64,000 nucleotides of DNA from positions 1-64,000 of the forward strand of contig CAYSCS010000068.1 of the NCBI GenBank assembly GCA_964429695.1, written 5' to 3'. Below the pieces are notes generated by a model. The model searched no databases and was not told the origin of the DNA. It saw nothing but the letters and a program-made list of their open reading frames with translations. Within the stretch, counting starts at the first letter, position 1, and the number at the start of each line of letters is the position of its first letter. Both the position numbers and the translations under genes were made by a program. Source of the DNA: CAYSCS01 sp964429695 (GTDB lineage Bacteria > Acidobacteriota > Aminicenantia > Aminicenantales > Aminicenantaceae). Of this stretch, positions 36,007 to 44,808 are shown piece by piece.

Positions 36007-38124
36007 TTATCTATAGAAAGCTTCCTTCCTTTGAAGCAAAACCTTATCAAACCAGAGCGAAGTCTCTCCTGAAGCATAGATTCTTAGCCCCACAGCTGTT
36101 TCTCTCTCAAGATGAAAGCAAAGACTGAATTCCTTATACTTAAAGGAAGAATTGAAATCTCTTCCATAAACATCACGGGAAAAAAGAAGCCGTCTTTTTT
36201 TAAGATCAAAGACATCAATCTTCGCCAACCACTCACCTGGAGGGGAGGAGTCCTGAGTTTTCAAGAAAAACAAAGCTTCATATTCTCCTCTTGAAAGGGT
36301 AATTGCTTCAGATTGAACAAGAGAGGCTCTTTTTTTCTCGGCTAAAAAAGCATACCTATTTGAGGCTTCTTCATCATACCTCGGTATCCCCCCTTCCCCG
36401 AAAAATACCTCACCTTCAATGATTTTTTTCTTTCCTTCATCTTCAACCGAAGAAGGATTAAGCTCATAGAGTTCAACATGGGTTTTCCAGATGGGATAGC
36501 GGACAATTAGTCTTGCTCTTCGCATTACGTGGGGAAAATCATTCTGGTAGACCTTCTTTTCATCGAAAAAGGGATTGATAATAAGATGTGATATTCGGTA
36601 TTTAGAGATAAAATCTTTTCCCTTGTTTATATATCCGGTGTGGTAGGAATGAGCCTCATGCTTGTTCTCCATAGCCATCACCGGAGCCAGAAGACCTCCT
36701 ATAGACATTTTCTCAAAGGCAAATCCTAAATCTCTCGAATAAGTTCTCAGATCAAAACGAGGAAAAAATACCCAGATAAAATATTGCTTAAGGTTAAAGA
36801 ATAAAGAAATCAAAATGAGTGCTGAAAGTATCACTTTTCTCAGAGAAGGAGAAAGAAATATTTTCAGTTTCCCTCTCCAGATAGAAAGAAAATAAGCACA
36901 GACAAAAGTTAATCCAAAACTGGTTCCAACAAGAAGAATTGAACAGATAGAAATCGATTTCAAATTCATCGGTTTTAATCCCAGGATAAAGAGACCACTC
37001 AAGACAAAAAGAAGCCATAAAAAAAACAGGGGATAAAAGAAAAAAGGAATCCTCGTTGGTTTTTCAATCGACTTCGCTTTTGAAAACTCAAATAGTGAAC
37101 CTACGGCAAGGACAACGATGGGAAAGATGAGAGGAATAGCGTGCCTCATTGGCCTGTAGTAAATAAGCGAATAATGGATGTAATTGCTGATAAGCCAAAG
37201 TCCAGATATCCAGAACAGTGGGGTAATTTTTTGGGGGAACCTCAAGTAAAAATACAACAAAAAAGGAAGAAAAATTAGAGCAAGAATAGTTTCAACAGGC
37301 ATATTGTTGAAATAATGAAGGGGTCTTATCCAGAAATTCCTGAGAGCCTCTGCTACGCCATGGGGTGAAAGCCATTTATAGTTATCTCTTGCTATATCCT
37401 GAAATAATTCTTTGTGAGGGAAATAAAAAAAGAAAAAATAAAAGATAGCTATGACTCCCATCCCAAGAATAAAAATGCCGCAGAGAGTAAATGTCTTCTT
37501 CAGGTTTTTATTGTTTTTAAAAAAAGCATGAATTAGTGCGCCAAAAACAATCGAGGGGAGGATGAGGAGGAACGTCCCTTTGACAGTGAAAGAAAGAGAA
37601 CATGCTCCTCCAGCCAGGAAGTAAAATAATCTTTCTCTTCCTTTTGAAAGCTCTAAAAAGTAAATCGAAAGAAGGGTAAAGAAGAGCATGGGCATAACTC
37701 GGACTGCAATCCTGCTGAACATGGTAAACTGGTAGTTAACTCCAAGAAGTAGGACTCCAAGGAGAGCGAAATTATTCCCAAGGCTTTTCTTAAGAATGAA
37801 ATAGAGGAGAAAAAGGAGGAGTGAACTGAAAAGTGCGGGGACAGAGTTCATCTGCGCAATCCCCACCCCAAAGAAACGGAAGATAGCATAGGTGATAAGG
37901 TGAGAAATTGGAGTGACATACATGAGGTTCCATTCATCTGTTTTCCATTTCCCAAAAATAACCTTATTCCTCGCATTTGAAACATACTGACCAGGGTCCC
38001 CTATGTGTCCAATGCTGTAAGGATCAAGCCTCCGGGGTGGGTCTGCACCCAAATGGATGAAACGCAGGGAGATAACAAATACAAAAATGAGGAAAAAAAC
38101 AATGCTCTTCTTCATCTCTTCCAT
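36007..38124 (-). CDS. multi-pass membrane glycosyltransferase, GT-C/PMT-like
   Basis: This 705-aa protein has roughly 11-12 transmembrane helices in the first 480 residues and a soluble C-terminal domain. The first loop has the pattern PYSIGHIGDPGQYVSNARNK, with acidic Asp as in the PMT_2/GT39 family, and a later basic loop RIAVRVMPMLF. Such enzymes move a sugar from a polyprenyl-phosphate donor to lipid or protein in the periplasm. The ATG at 38124 is preceded by AAAGGA. Its acceptor is unknown. It faces away from the next gene cluster. Confidence 0.72.
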   Translation of the reverse strand: MEEMKKSIVFFLIFVFVISLRFIHLGADPPRRLDPYSIGHIGDPGQYVSNARNKVIFGKWKTDEWNLMYVTPISHLITYAIFRFFGVGIAQMNSVPALFSSLLLFLLYFILKKSLGNNFALLGVLLLGVNYQFTMFSRIAVRVMPMLFFTLLSIYFLELSKGRERLFYFLAGGACSLSFTVKGTFLLILPSIVFGALIHAFFKNNKNLKKTFTLCGIFILGMGVIAIFYFFFFYFPHKELFQDIARDNYKWLSPHGVAEALRNFWIRPLHYFNNMPVETILALIFLPFLLYFYLRFPQKITPLFWISGLWLISNYIHYSLIYYRPMRHAIPLIFPIVVLAVGSLFEFSKAKSIEKPTRIPFFFYPLFFLWLLFVLSGLFILGLKPMNLKSISICSILLVGTSFGLTFVCAYFLSIWRGKLKIFLSPSLRKVILSALILISLFFNLKQYFIWVFFPRFDLRTYSRDLGFAFEKMSIGGLLAPVMAMENKHEAHSYHTGYINKGKDFISKYRISHLIINPFFDEKKVYQNDFPHVMRRARLIVRYPIWKTHVELYELNPSSVEDEGKKKIIEGEVFFGEGGIPRYDEEASNRYAFLAEKKRASLVQSEAITLSRGEYEALFFLKTQDSSPPGEWLAKIDVFDLKKRRLLFSRDVYGRDFNSSFKYKEFSLCFHLERETAVGLRIYASGETSLWFDKVLLQRKEAFYR

Positions 38125-38701
38125 GTTTGGTCCTTTCTAAATATCATACGCTTTTAACAGGTGTCAATAAATCGCTACGCCATAACGAGACTCGACACCC
38201 GAAATATATTAGAATCAGGAAGCTTAAGAATTGTCCTTTGGCTAATCATCTTTTTACTTTAAATTTCAAGAAAATTACACAAACCCAAGCTTATATAAAA
38301 ATCGTTCATCGCGCTTTTTAGTGGCTAAGCACTTCTCGTTTTTATCGCCAACAATGACTGCTGAGCATAAAAATTTGGCTCTTCTCCAAATAAGGCAATA
38401 AAAACATATATGGGAAAAAGGAAAAGAAATAGATTCTTCTTTTAATTTTGAGGGTTAAATTTATAAGAATAGAAAAAAGTCCAACTTTTATTCTCCAGTT
38501 TATATCGCGGCTCTTATTCCCACTCTTCCCTCAGCAATATCTTTCAATTACTCATTCGAAGATAAAAATTTTCATCAACTACTCTGGAGATGAACTAAAA
38601 TTTTATAGGCTTTAAAAAGCAAAAAAATTCTTGAACGAGGGAAAGTATGATAAAATTCATACATGCCTTTAAAAATATTCGATTTTGTGTAAGACGCGAA
38701 G
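38125..38701 (+). other. long divergent intergenic region
   Basis: This 577-nt AT-rich gap separates the GT-C gene and the 128-aa gene. It has a minus-strand promoter at its left end. At its right end there is an extended -10 candidate TG-A-TAAAAT (38648-38656) with a TTGAAC only 14 nt upstream. I see no coding frame with support, no tRNA and no repeat in the middle. Confidence 0.4.
38138..38167 (-). promoter_or_regulatory. promoter of the GT-C gene at 36-38 kb
   Basis: The minus strand has a perfect -35 TTGACA (38167-38162) and TATTTA (38143-38138) 18 nt apart. The predicted start would fall within the AAAGGACC ribosome-binding site, so either the start is earlier or this -10 choice is wrong. 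Confidence 0.4.
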
Positions 38702-39088
38702 ATGGAGGAAGCAGAAAAAATTTATCATTCCCTTTTCAAAGAAAAAATCCCGCTCATTTTGAACCAAAGATTTCAAGAAGCAACTGAGAAAATAATAGCC
38801 AATAATTCTAATGATTATCTCTCGAAGTCAGATTCTGCACTGGGTCGAATAAAAGATTTAGAGGCTTTAGAGATGGCTGCAAGATTCAAAAGAAGGCTCC
38901 CCTCCCTTTCTCTTAAATTTAGGATCATGGTCTTTCTTGCCGAAACCTTACCCCAGAATCAAAGAATCTTCGTCAACGCTAAAGACAACTCCTTCAAGGC
39001 TTGGGCATCTCTTCTTTTTTCTGGAATAAGGAGTGTTTTCAAATTTTTTAAAGGTATTTATCTCTTGCGGAATTTAAAGAATGTATGA
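38702..39088 (+). CDS. small helical protein, probable partner of the adjoining FAD oxidoreductase
   Basis: This unrecognised 128-aa protein is mostly helical and charged, with no signal peptide. Its 3' end overlaps the FAD oxidoreductase start by 8 nt (ATGTATGA), which argues for coupled translation and a complex. Small helical subunits next to GMC-type dehydrogenases are known (gluconate/fructose dehydrogenase types), but sequence similarity to those is not evident by eye. The N-terminus EEAEKIYHSLFKEKIPLIL is amphipathic. Confidence 0.55.
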   Translation: MEEAEKIYHSLFKEKIPLILNQRFQEATEKIIANNSNDYLSKSDSALGRIKDLEALEMAARFKRRLPSLSLKFRIMVFLAETLPQNQRIFVNAKDNSFKAWASLLFSGIRSVFKFFKGIYLLRNLKNV

Positions 39089-40655
39089 TGTCTTAATCAT
39101 AGGGTCAGGGATTTCTGGCGTATCAACCGCACTGAGACTCTCTGACTTGGGAATAAAAACCTGTATCCTAGATGTAGGAATTGAGCCCCGTGAAAGGCAT
39201 GAAATCAAAGAAAACCTTTATGACTACCGTTTGAAGAATGACTCATTTGAGCTCATGATCGGGAAAAACTTCGAGGGACTCCATAACCTGAAGAGCACTA
39301 ACCAGACACTTCCGGCAAAGCTCGTCTCTCCCGGGATGAAGTTTGTCACCGAGCGAGCAGAGGAGCTTTCACCTCTTCTTTCCAGAAACTTCACTGCCGT
39401 CCAGAGTTTTGCGAAGGGTGGCCTTGCCAATGCCTGGGGAGCAGGCCTGATGAGGTTCAACCGCAGAGACCTTGAAGGTTTTCCCATCAAAGAAGAAGAG
39501 CTTGCTCCTTACTATGAGAGGTTAATAGAAGAAATCGGGATAAGCGGTGAAAATGACGACCTGACCCCTTTTTTTGGAGAAGACAAACTGCTCCAGAAAC
39601 CGCTCAAGCTTTCGGCTAATGCTCGGATAATTCTTAAGAATTATTTAAAGAAAAGAAAAAGATTGAACAGAAAAGGGGTTTTCATCGGCAGGCCCCGACT
39701 TGCCGTTCTCTCCGAGGAGAAGGAAGGGAGGAAAGCCTGTGAATATCATAACCTCGAATTCTGGCAGCCTCATCTCCCCTACATCTACCATCCTTCCCTC
39801 ACCCTGGATAAGCTCATCTCTTCAGGAAAAGTAATTTATAAAAGAGGGCTTCTGGCAAGGGCATGGTTTCACAGGGAAGGAAAAGTGGTGGTTGAAGCAG
39901 ATTACCTCCTTGAAAAAAGAAAGATTTATCTTGAATGCCGTAAGCTTGTTTTAGCCGCTGGTGCCATTTCGAGTGCAAAACTTGCCCTGACTTCAAGAAA
40001 AGATTATCGCTCCAAGCTACCCCTTCTCGATAACACTGCACTCCAGTTTCCTTTCATCATCCCTCAAAGAATAGGGAAAAAACTCGAAACAGATGCTTTC
40101 GGGCTGACCCAGCTTAATTTTGTGTATGAAGCAAAGAATCAAGGGCTTCTTCAGGGAAGTATTCTTGAGGTTACCTCCCCTTCAAGGGCTGAATTTTTCT
40201 CAAGTCTCCCTCTTGCAGCGGCAGATAATCTGCGTTTGATAAAATATCTTCTTCCAGCCCTGATTGTGATGCAACTTTATCTCCCTTCCCTTCAACCCGC
40301 ATCTTTACGCTTGAATGAAAGCGGCGAGCTCGAGATTGAAGGAGAAGTAATTAATATCCAAGAGTCTGTAAAAAGGGAAATAATCCGCATTTTCAGATCA
40401 CTTGGGGCCTTCTCCTTCCCTCGCTTTGTGGTGAAGGTACCTAATGGGCTTGGAATTCATTACGCTGGGACACTCCCCATGGTTTCCTCACCTCAAAGCC
40501 CCTATCAGTGCAATAAATTTGGCGAACTCCACGGAGAGCAAGACGTATATGTGGTCGATGGAGCACTCTTCCCCCGCCTTCCTTCCAAGAACTTTTCATT
40601 TGCCGTAATGGCCAATGCCATGCGAATTGCAGAACATATCGCAAAAACTCTTTAA
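39081..40655 (+). CDS. GMC-type FAD-dependent oxidoreductase
   Basis: This 524-aa protein has an N-terminal FAD-binding fold MYDVLIIGSGISGVSTALRLS and the GMC-like FAKGGLANAWGAGLMRF segment that precedes the covalent or tight FAD contact. A C-terminal domain ends YVVDGALFPRLPSKNFSFAV, with Asn/His-like active-site residues. It likely oxidises an alcohol on a sugar or sugar-lipid. It lies between the small 128-aa gene and an SDR epimerase 22 nt downstream, a trio that suggests oxidation and reduction of a sugar. No Tat signal is present, so it acts in the cytosol. Confidence 0.78.
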   Translation: MYDVLIIGSGISGVSTALRLSDLGIKTCILDVGIEPRERHEIKENLYDYRLKNDSFELMIGKNFEGLHNLKSTNQTLPAKLVSPGMKFVTERAEELSPLLSRNFTAVQSFAKGGLANAWGAGLMRFNRRDLEGFPIKEEELAPYYERLIEEIGISGENDDLTPFFGEDKLLQKPLKLSANARIILKNYLKKRKRLNRKGVFIGRPRLAVLSEEKEGRKACEYHNLEFWQPHLPYIYHPSLTLDKLISSGKVIYKRGLLARAWFHREGKVVVEADYLLEKRKIYLECRKLVLAAGAISSAKLALTSRKDYRSKLPLLDNTALQFPFIIPQRIGKKLETDAFGLTQLNFVYEAKNQGLLQGSILEVTSPSRAEFFSSLPLAAADNLRLIKYLLPALIVMQLYLPSLQPASLRLNESGELEIEGEVINIQESVKREIIRIFRSLGAFSFPRFVVKVPNGLGIHYAGTLPMVSSPQSPYQCNKFGELHGEQDVYVVDGALFPRLPSKNFSFAVMANAMRIAEHIAKTL

Positions 40656-40677
40656 GGAGAATGAAAAGAGAAAGAAA

Positions 40678-41544
40678 ATGAAAACAATCCTCATTTCAGG
40701 TGCTGATGGTTTTATTGCCGGACAACTTGCCCGAAGGCTTAAAGCATCAGGTTTAAGGCTAGTTGGGCTTGCCTTAAGAGCTCGACCTCTTAAATTTTTC
40801 GACTCTGTGTATCAGGGAACTCTCCTTACTCCTCTTGAAGGATTGTTCGAAAAGGAAAAAATTGATGCCTTCATTCACTGCGCCTACCACCCAGGAAAGG
40901 ACGAACTCAGGGTAAATGTGGAGGGCACAAAACTATGGGCAGAAGAGGCAAAGAAGAATGGAGTAAGATTACAGATTTTCTTGAGTTCAATTTCGGCTCG
41001 AGAAGACTCCTTTACTAACTATGGCAAATCTAAATATGAAACAGAAAGATGGTTCTTGAAAAATGGTCAGGTAGTACTCCGTCTTGGTCTTGTCATTGGA
41101 GAGGGAGGCTTTTTCAAGAAGATGGTTTCGATGATGGAAAAGTGTCCAGTGATTCCCCTTCTTAACCGAGGAGAGTCTGCGGTCTATCTTACAGGTATAG
41201 AAGATTTATGCCAGCTCATCGAAAAAATTGTTCGAGAGGAACAAGAAATAAGGAATGGAGTTCTCTGGAATTTCTTCCAGCCCCACCCCCTGACCCTCAA
41301 AGAAGTTCTTAAAGAAATTAAAAGAGAGGAAAGCATCCGGTGCTTCTTCCTTCCCCTTCCCTATAATCTTGTGCTTTATGCTGTCATGGTCCTCGAGAAA
41401 TTCCCGTTTTTAAGACTCAAGATAAACAGCAATAACATCAAAGGCTTGAAACAGAACGATCGCCTTGACTTTGATTCTGATTTTCTCAAGCTTGGTTACC
41501 AAGAAAAATCTTTTAGCGAGCTCTTAAGGATGTCAAAAAAATGA
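40678..41544 (+). CDS. NAD-dependent epimerase/dehydratase (SDR)
   Basis: From ATG 40678 the protein is 288 aa. It has the nucleotide-binding motif ISGADGFIAGQLARRL and the catalytic YGKSK (Tyr-x3-Lys), with the SSISAR segment supplying the Ser. This is the extended SDR fold typical of sugar-nucleotide epimerases and dehydratases. The longer frame from 40615 would overlap the oxidoreductase and lacks a ribosome-binding site, so I reject it. It probably works in the same pathway as the two preceding genes. The final gene on its right converges. Confidence 0.82.
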   Translation: MKTILISGADGFIAGQLARRLKASGLRLVGLALRARPLKFFDSVYQGTLLTPLEGLFEKEKIDAFIHCAYHPGKDELRVNVEGTKLWAEEAKKNGVRLQIFLSSISAREDSFTNYGKSKYETERWFLKNGQVVLRLGLVIGEGGFFKKMVSMMEKCPVIPLLNRGESAVYLTGIEDLCQLIEKIVREEQEIRNGVLWNFFQPHPLTLKEVLKEIKREESIRCFFLPLPYNLVLYAVMVLEKFPFLRLKINSNNIKGLKQNDRLDFDSDFLKLGYQEKSFSELLRMSKK

Positions 41545-41570
41545 GGAACTAAGAGTTTAGGTAAAATTCC

Positions 41571-42548
41571 TTAGGGCATTCTTTTGGTGATGAACTTCCA
41601 CAGATATTCCCTCGGGACACCTAAAAAACTTCTCCTCCATACTCTATCACATTTTGAGCATGCTTTAAGGAGTTCTATCTGCCCCTCGGCAAGCCTCATC
41701 CTCAACTCAATCATCCTTTCCCCATTCCAGATCTTCTTCAGGGATTCATGCTTGACGTTTCCCAGAATGTAGGCACCAAAAAAATCCTGGGTGCAGGCAA
41801 GAACAGAACCATCCCAGAAGACGACAAGCGCATTCCAAGGGAATGGGCAGAGAGTATATTTCTTTCCCTTCTGCCTCTCTCCCAGGTGCCCGGCCCAGTT
41901 GTGCATTTCTTTGGTAACAAACTCATTGAGTGGCAACCCCTTGAAATTATTTAAAAATTTCTTCTTTTTCTCATCTAAATCTTTTTTCTTGGTAGGCCCA
42001 AAACTTATGACTTCAATGGCTGTAACAGGCTTCTTGGACTTTTTCTCTTTCTTCAACTCAAGGAAACGGATGATGTTTGAGACTGTCTTTTCGAAATCTC
42101 CACCCTGACGAATACGCTCATAAGTTTCTTTTTCATACCCATCAAAGGAAAAGCTCAAGCGGTCGAGACCCGAGCGAATCATTTCGTTCGAGAGCTCTGC
42201 ATTTAAAAGAGACCCATTGGTGTGGAGGCGCGTAAACATTCCCCTTTTTTTTGCATAACAAATGGCCTCAATGAGACGGGAATAGAGGAGGGATTCTCCT
42301 CTGTGGGCAAGGTTAACCTCGAAGGCAAATTCTCTAGCTTCATCAATGATTTTTTTTAAAAGCTCAAATTCCATAAATCCTCTATCCTTCTTTTCGAGTT
42401 CCCGGTTGGGACACATGATACACCTGTAGTTACAAATGCTTGTTAATTCTACCCAGAGTCTTAGAGGAAAGTAAGGGAGATTTTTTGATTTTTTCCAGTA
42501 ATGGAAGGAAACTTCAACAAGCCTTAACCAGTAAAAAGAGGAGTCCAT
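41571..42548 (-). CDS. radical SAM/SPASM domain protein
   Basis: This 325-aa protein has the radical SAM cluster CNYRCIMCPN near residue 38, SAM-binding features, and a C-terminal SPASM-type cysteine region (CPFPWNALVVFWDGSVLAC, then CSKCDRVW). SPASM enzymes mature peptides or modify sugars using auxiliary iron-sulfur clusters. No precursor peptide gene is obvious nearby. The ATG at 42548 lies inside the end of the upstream symporter gene (25-nt overlap), so it is probably co-translated with it. Substrate unknown. Confidence 0.82.
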   Translation of the reverse strand: MDSSFYWLRLVEVSFHYWKKSKNLPYFPLRLWVELTSICNYRCIMCPNRELEKKDRGFMEFELLKKIIDEAREFAFEVNLAHRGESLLYSRLIEAICYAKKRGMFTRLHTNGSLLNAELSNEMIRSGLDRLSFSFDGYEKETYERIRQGGDFEKTVSNIIRFLELKKEKKSKKPVTAIEVISFGPTKKKDLDEKKKKFLNNFKGLPLNEFVTKEMHNWAGHLGERQKGKKYTLCPFPWNALVVFWDGSVLACTQDFFGAYILGNVKHESLKKIWNGERMIELRMRLAEGQIELLKACSKCDRVWRRSFLGVPREYLWKFITKRMP

Positions 42549-43783
42549 GCTCTTTTTTTCTCTTCAGAATTTTCGATATAAACCGCGCAAGCCATATCAC
42601 CAATGATGTTGGTGGTTGTTCTGCACATATCAAGGAAGCGGTCTACTCCAAGAATGAGGGCGATACCTTCCAGGGGAATGCCGATCTGCTTGAGAACCAT
42701 CGCTAAGGTTATAATCCCGGCTGCAGGTACCCCTGCAGCTCCCACTGAAGCCAGAGTTGCCATAAACACTATGGTAATCTGATCCGTGAGATGAAGAGGA
42801 ATTCCATAAATTTGGGCGATGAAAACTGAGGCAACTCCCTGATAGAGAGCAGTCCCATCCATGTTGATAGTTGCTCCAAGAGGGATGATAAAACTCGAAT
42901 ACTCACGCTTCACTCCTATATATTCGACACATTCCATACTCACAGGAAGGGCTGCGTTTGAGCTTGAGGTGCTAAAGGCAATGATCATGGCTTCCTTTAT
43001 GGCTTTGAAGAAGAGGAGAGGATTCGTCTTCCCCAGAAACCTTACTGAAAGGCTGTTAAAAGTGAAGGTATAGATGAGAAGCCCTCCCACCACGACAAGA
43101 GAATATTTGAGAAGCGTGAAGAGGATGTGAACTCCATACTGCCCGATGACAGCTGCAATCAAAGCAAGAACTCCGTAAGGTGCAAGCTTCATGGCGATGT
43201 GGACAACCTGGATGATGGCGTCATTCACGCCATCAAGAAAGTCTATGATGATTTTAGATTTTTCCCTCTTAATCATGGTCAGGATTATCCCGAAAAGAAG
43301 GGCAAGGAAAATAACCTGGAGCATGTTACCCTCGACTAGAGCTTTTACAGGATTTGTAGGTACTATGTCTACTAATACATCGATTGCAGAGGGCTTTTCC
43401 TCCAGAGTCTTGAGTCTCATTTGAGCCTTCGATTCATAATTCTTATAGAGCTCTGCTCTGACATTTTCATTGAGACCCGCTCCTGGTTTTACGAGATTAG
43501 CCAGAATAAGTCCCACCGAAATGGCAAGCATCGTAGTAACCATGAAATAGATTATTGCTTTTATCCCTATTCGTCCAAGCTTCCTTAAATCACCGAGGCT
43601 TGCTGTGCCCAGCATGAGTGAGACAAACACAAGCGGAACTACAATCATGGTAATCAACCGAATGAAGATGGTTCCCACCGGCTCTATCAGAGAGGCCTTT
43701 TCCCTGAAGACAAGACCGGTAGCAATTCCCAGGATTAAACCAATGAAGATTCTTGTATGGAGTTTAATCCTTATCTTTTTCAT
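42524..43783 (-). CDS. dicarboxylate/amino acid:cation symporter (GltP/DctA family)
   Basis: This 419-aa inner-membrane transporter has the elevator-type fold. It shows the HP1 serine-rich loop STSSSNAALPVS, the TM7 motif INMDGTALYQGV and the TM8 region DMCRTTTNIIGD that binds the substrate carboxylate and amino groups. It uses Na+ or H+ gradients to take up glutamate/aspartate or C4-dicarboxylates, and which of these is not decided by sequence. It has its own promoter and an AAGGAAAG site. The following radical SAM gene overlaps its end. Confidence 0.93.
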   Translation of the reverse strand: MKKIRIKLHTRIFIGLILGIATGLVFREKASLIEPVGTIFIRLITMIVVPLVFVSLMLGTASLGDLRKLGRIGIKAIIYFMVTTMLAISVGLILANLVKPGAGLNENVRAELYKNYESKAQMRLKTLEEKPSAIDVLVDIVPTNPVKALVEGNMLQVIFLALLFGIILTMIKREKSKIIIDFLDGVNDAIIQVVHIAMKLAPYGVLALIAAVIGQYGVHILFTLLKYSLVVVGGLLIYTFTFNSLSVRFLGKTNPLLFFKAIKEAMIIAFSTSSSNAALPVSMECVEYIGVKREYSSFIIPLGATINMDGTALYQGVASVFIAQIYGIPLHLTDQITIVFMATLASVGAAGVPAAGIITLAMVLKQIGIPLEGIALILGVDRFLDMCRTTTNIIGDMACAVYIENSEEKKRAWTPLFTG

Positions 43784-43822
43784 CTTTCCTTAAAACCAGG
43801 TCATGAAAAAACGTTAGTGTTT

Positions 43823-43851
43823 ATGATATTGAGCTTAAAAGCCGAAGTCAA
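43823..43851 (-). promoter_or_regulatory. sigma70-type promoter of the symporter gene
   Basis: The minus strand has TTGACT (43851-43846) and TATCAT (43828-43823), 17 nt apart, with a leader of about 33 nt before ATG 43783. Confidence 0.65.
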
Positions 43852-43865
43852 TTTTTGACTAAGGC

Positions 43866-44801
43866 TCAGTACCAGTCAGGAAAGATATCGTTCCCCGGGG
43901 AGTCGAAAAGAAGTCGAGCTTCCCTACTTTGAAGGTCAAAAATGAAAAGTTTCCAGTCTCCGTTATGATCACGCTGAGAGGAAGAGTTGAAAGCGATATT
44001 CTTTCCATCGGGGGAGAAACAGGGAAAATAATCATAGGTCTTATCCCAGAAAGTGAGCCTTGTTTTCTCACTCCCATCATGATTCATTATCCAGATGTCG
44101 CCCTTCCCATCAGCGCTGGAGTCTACATAAACAAGTTTTTTCCCGTCCCTTGAGAAACGAGCCCTGCATCCCTTTCCCCCCTCAGTCAAAAATTCTGACT
44201 TCCTCTTCTCCAGATCATAGAGCGCTACATCCCAGCCGATTGTCCTTTTTGCGGTGAATGTAAGGAGCGGTGCTGAAGGAGAAATATGGGGAATAGCGTT
44301 ATTCCTTGAGAAATCGGAGATCACCTTCTTTATTTCTCCCGTAGAAAGAGAGACTTCGAAAATGTCTATTTCCTCTCTCAAGAATTTTTTTAAATGTCTT
44401 GAAAAGGCGATTCTCTTTCCATCAGGAAACCAACAGGGAGATTTTTCATCAGAAGACAAGGAAGTCGCCGCTTTTATTCCTCCGCTTTCAAGATCGAGGA
44501 CAAAGATATCGTAATTTCCTTTCGGGTTTGCGGAAAAGGCAATTCTCTTCCCTTCAGGTGACCAGACAGGGTACTCATCCTCCCAGGTGTTATCGGTCAA
44601 TTTCTTCAGATTCTTCCCTTCGATGAGATAAATTTCATTGTCCCCATCAAAGTTACTCTGAAAAATAATTTTTCCTTCTATAAGAAATCTGGGGGTAAAA
44701 CTCTGTTTGTTATCTTCTTCTGCAATTAAATTCCCTCCTCCCTTACATGTTCCAAGAAAAAAGAGGAAGAAAAGAGAAAATAGAAAAGTCTTTGACTTCA
44801 T
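43866..44801 (-). CDS. TolB-like beta-propeller lipoprotein
   Basis: From ATG 44801 this protein is about 311 aa. A lipoprotein signal ends LGTC, followed by a Gly-rich start. The body is a series of PD40 (WD40-like TolB) repeats such as DEYPVWSPEGKRIAFSANPK and YFPCFSPDGKNIAFNSSSQ. It is a second copy of the repeat type seen in TolB (57033-58322) but lacks TolB's N-terminal alpha/beta domain, so it is not TolB itself. It overlaps the stop region of the sulfatase-fold gene upstream. Ligand unknown. Confidence 0.8.
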   Translation of the reverse strand: MKSKTFLFSLFFLFFLGTCKGGGNLIAEEDNKQSFTPRFLIEGKIIFQSNFDGDNEIYLIEGKNLKKLTDNTWEDEYPVWSPEGKRIAFSANPKGNYDIFVLDLESGGIKAATSLSSDEKSPCWFPDGKRIAFSRHLKKFLREEIDIFEVSLSTGEIKKVISDFSRNNAIPHISPSAPLLTFTAKRTIGWDVALYDLEKRKSEFLTEGGKGCRARFSRDGKKLVYVDSSADGKGDIWIMNHDGSEKTRLTFWDKTYDYFPCFSPDGKNIAFNSSSQRDHNGDWKLFIFDLQSREARLLFDSPGNDIFPDWY

Positions 44802-44808
44802 TTCCTCC

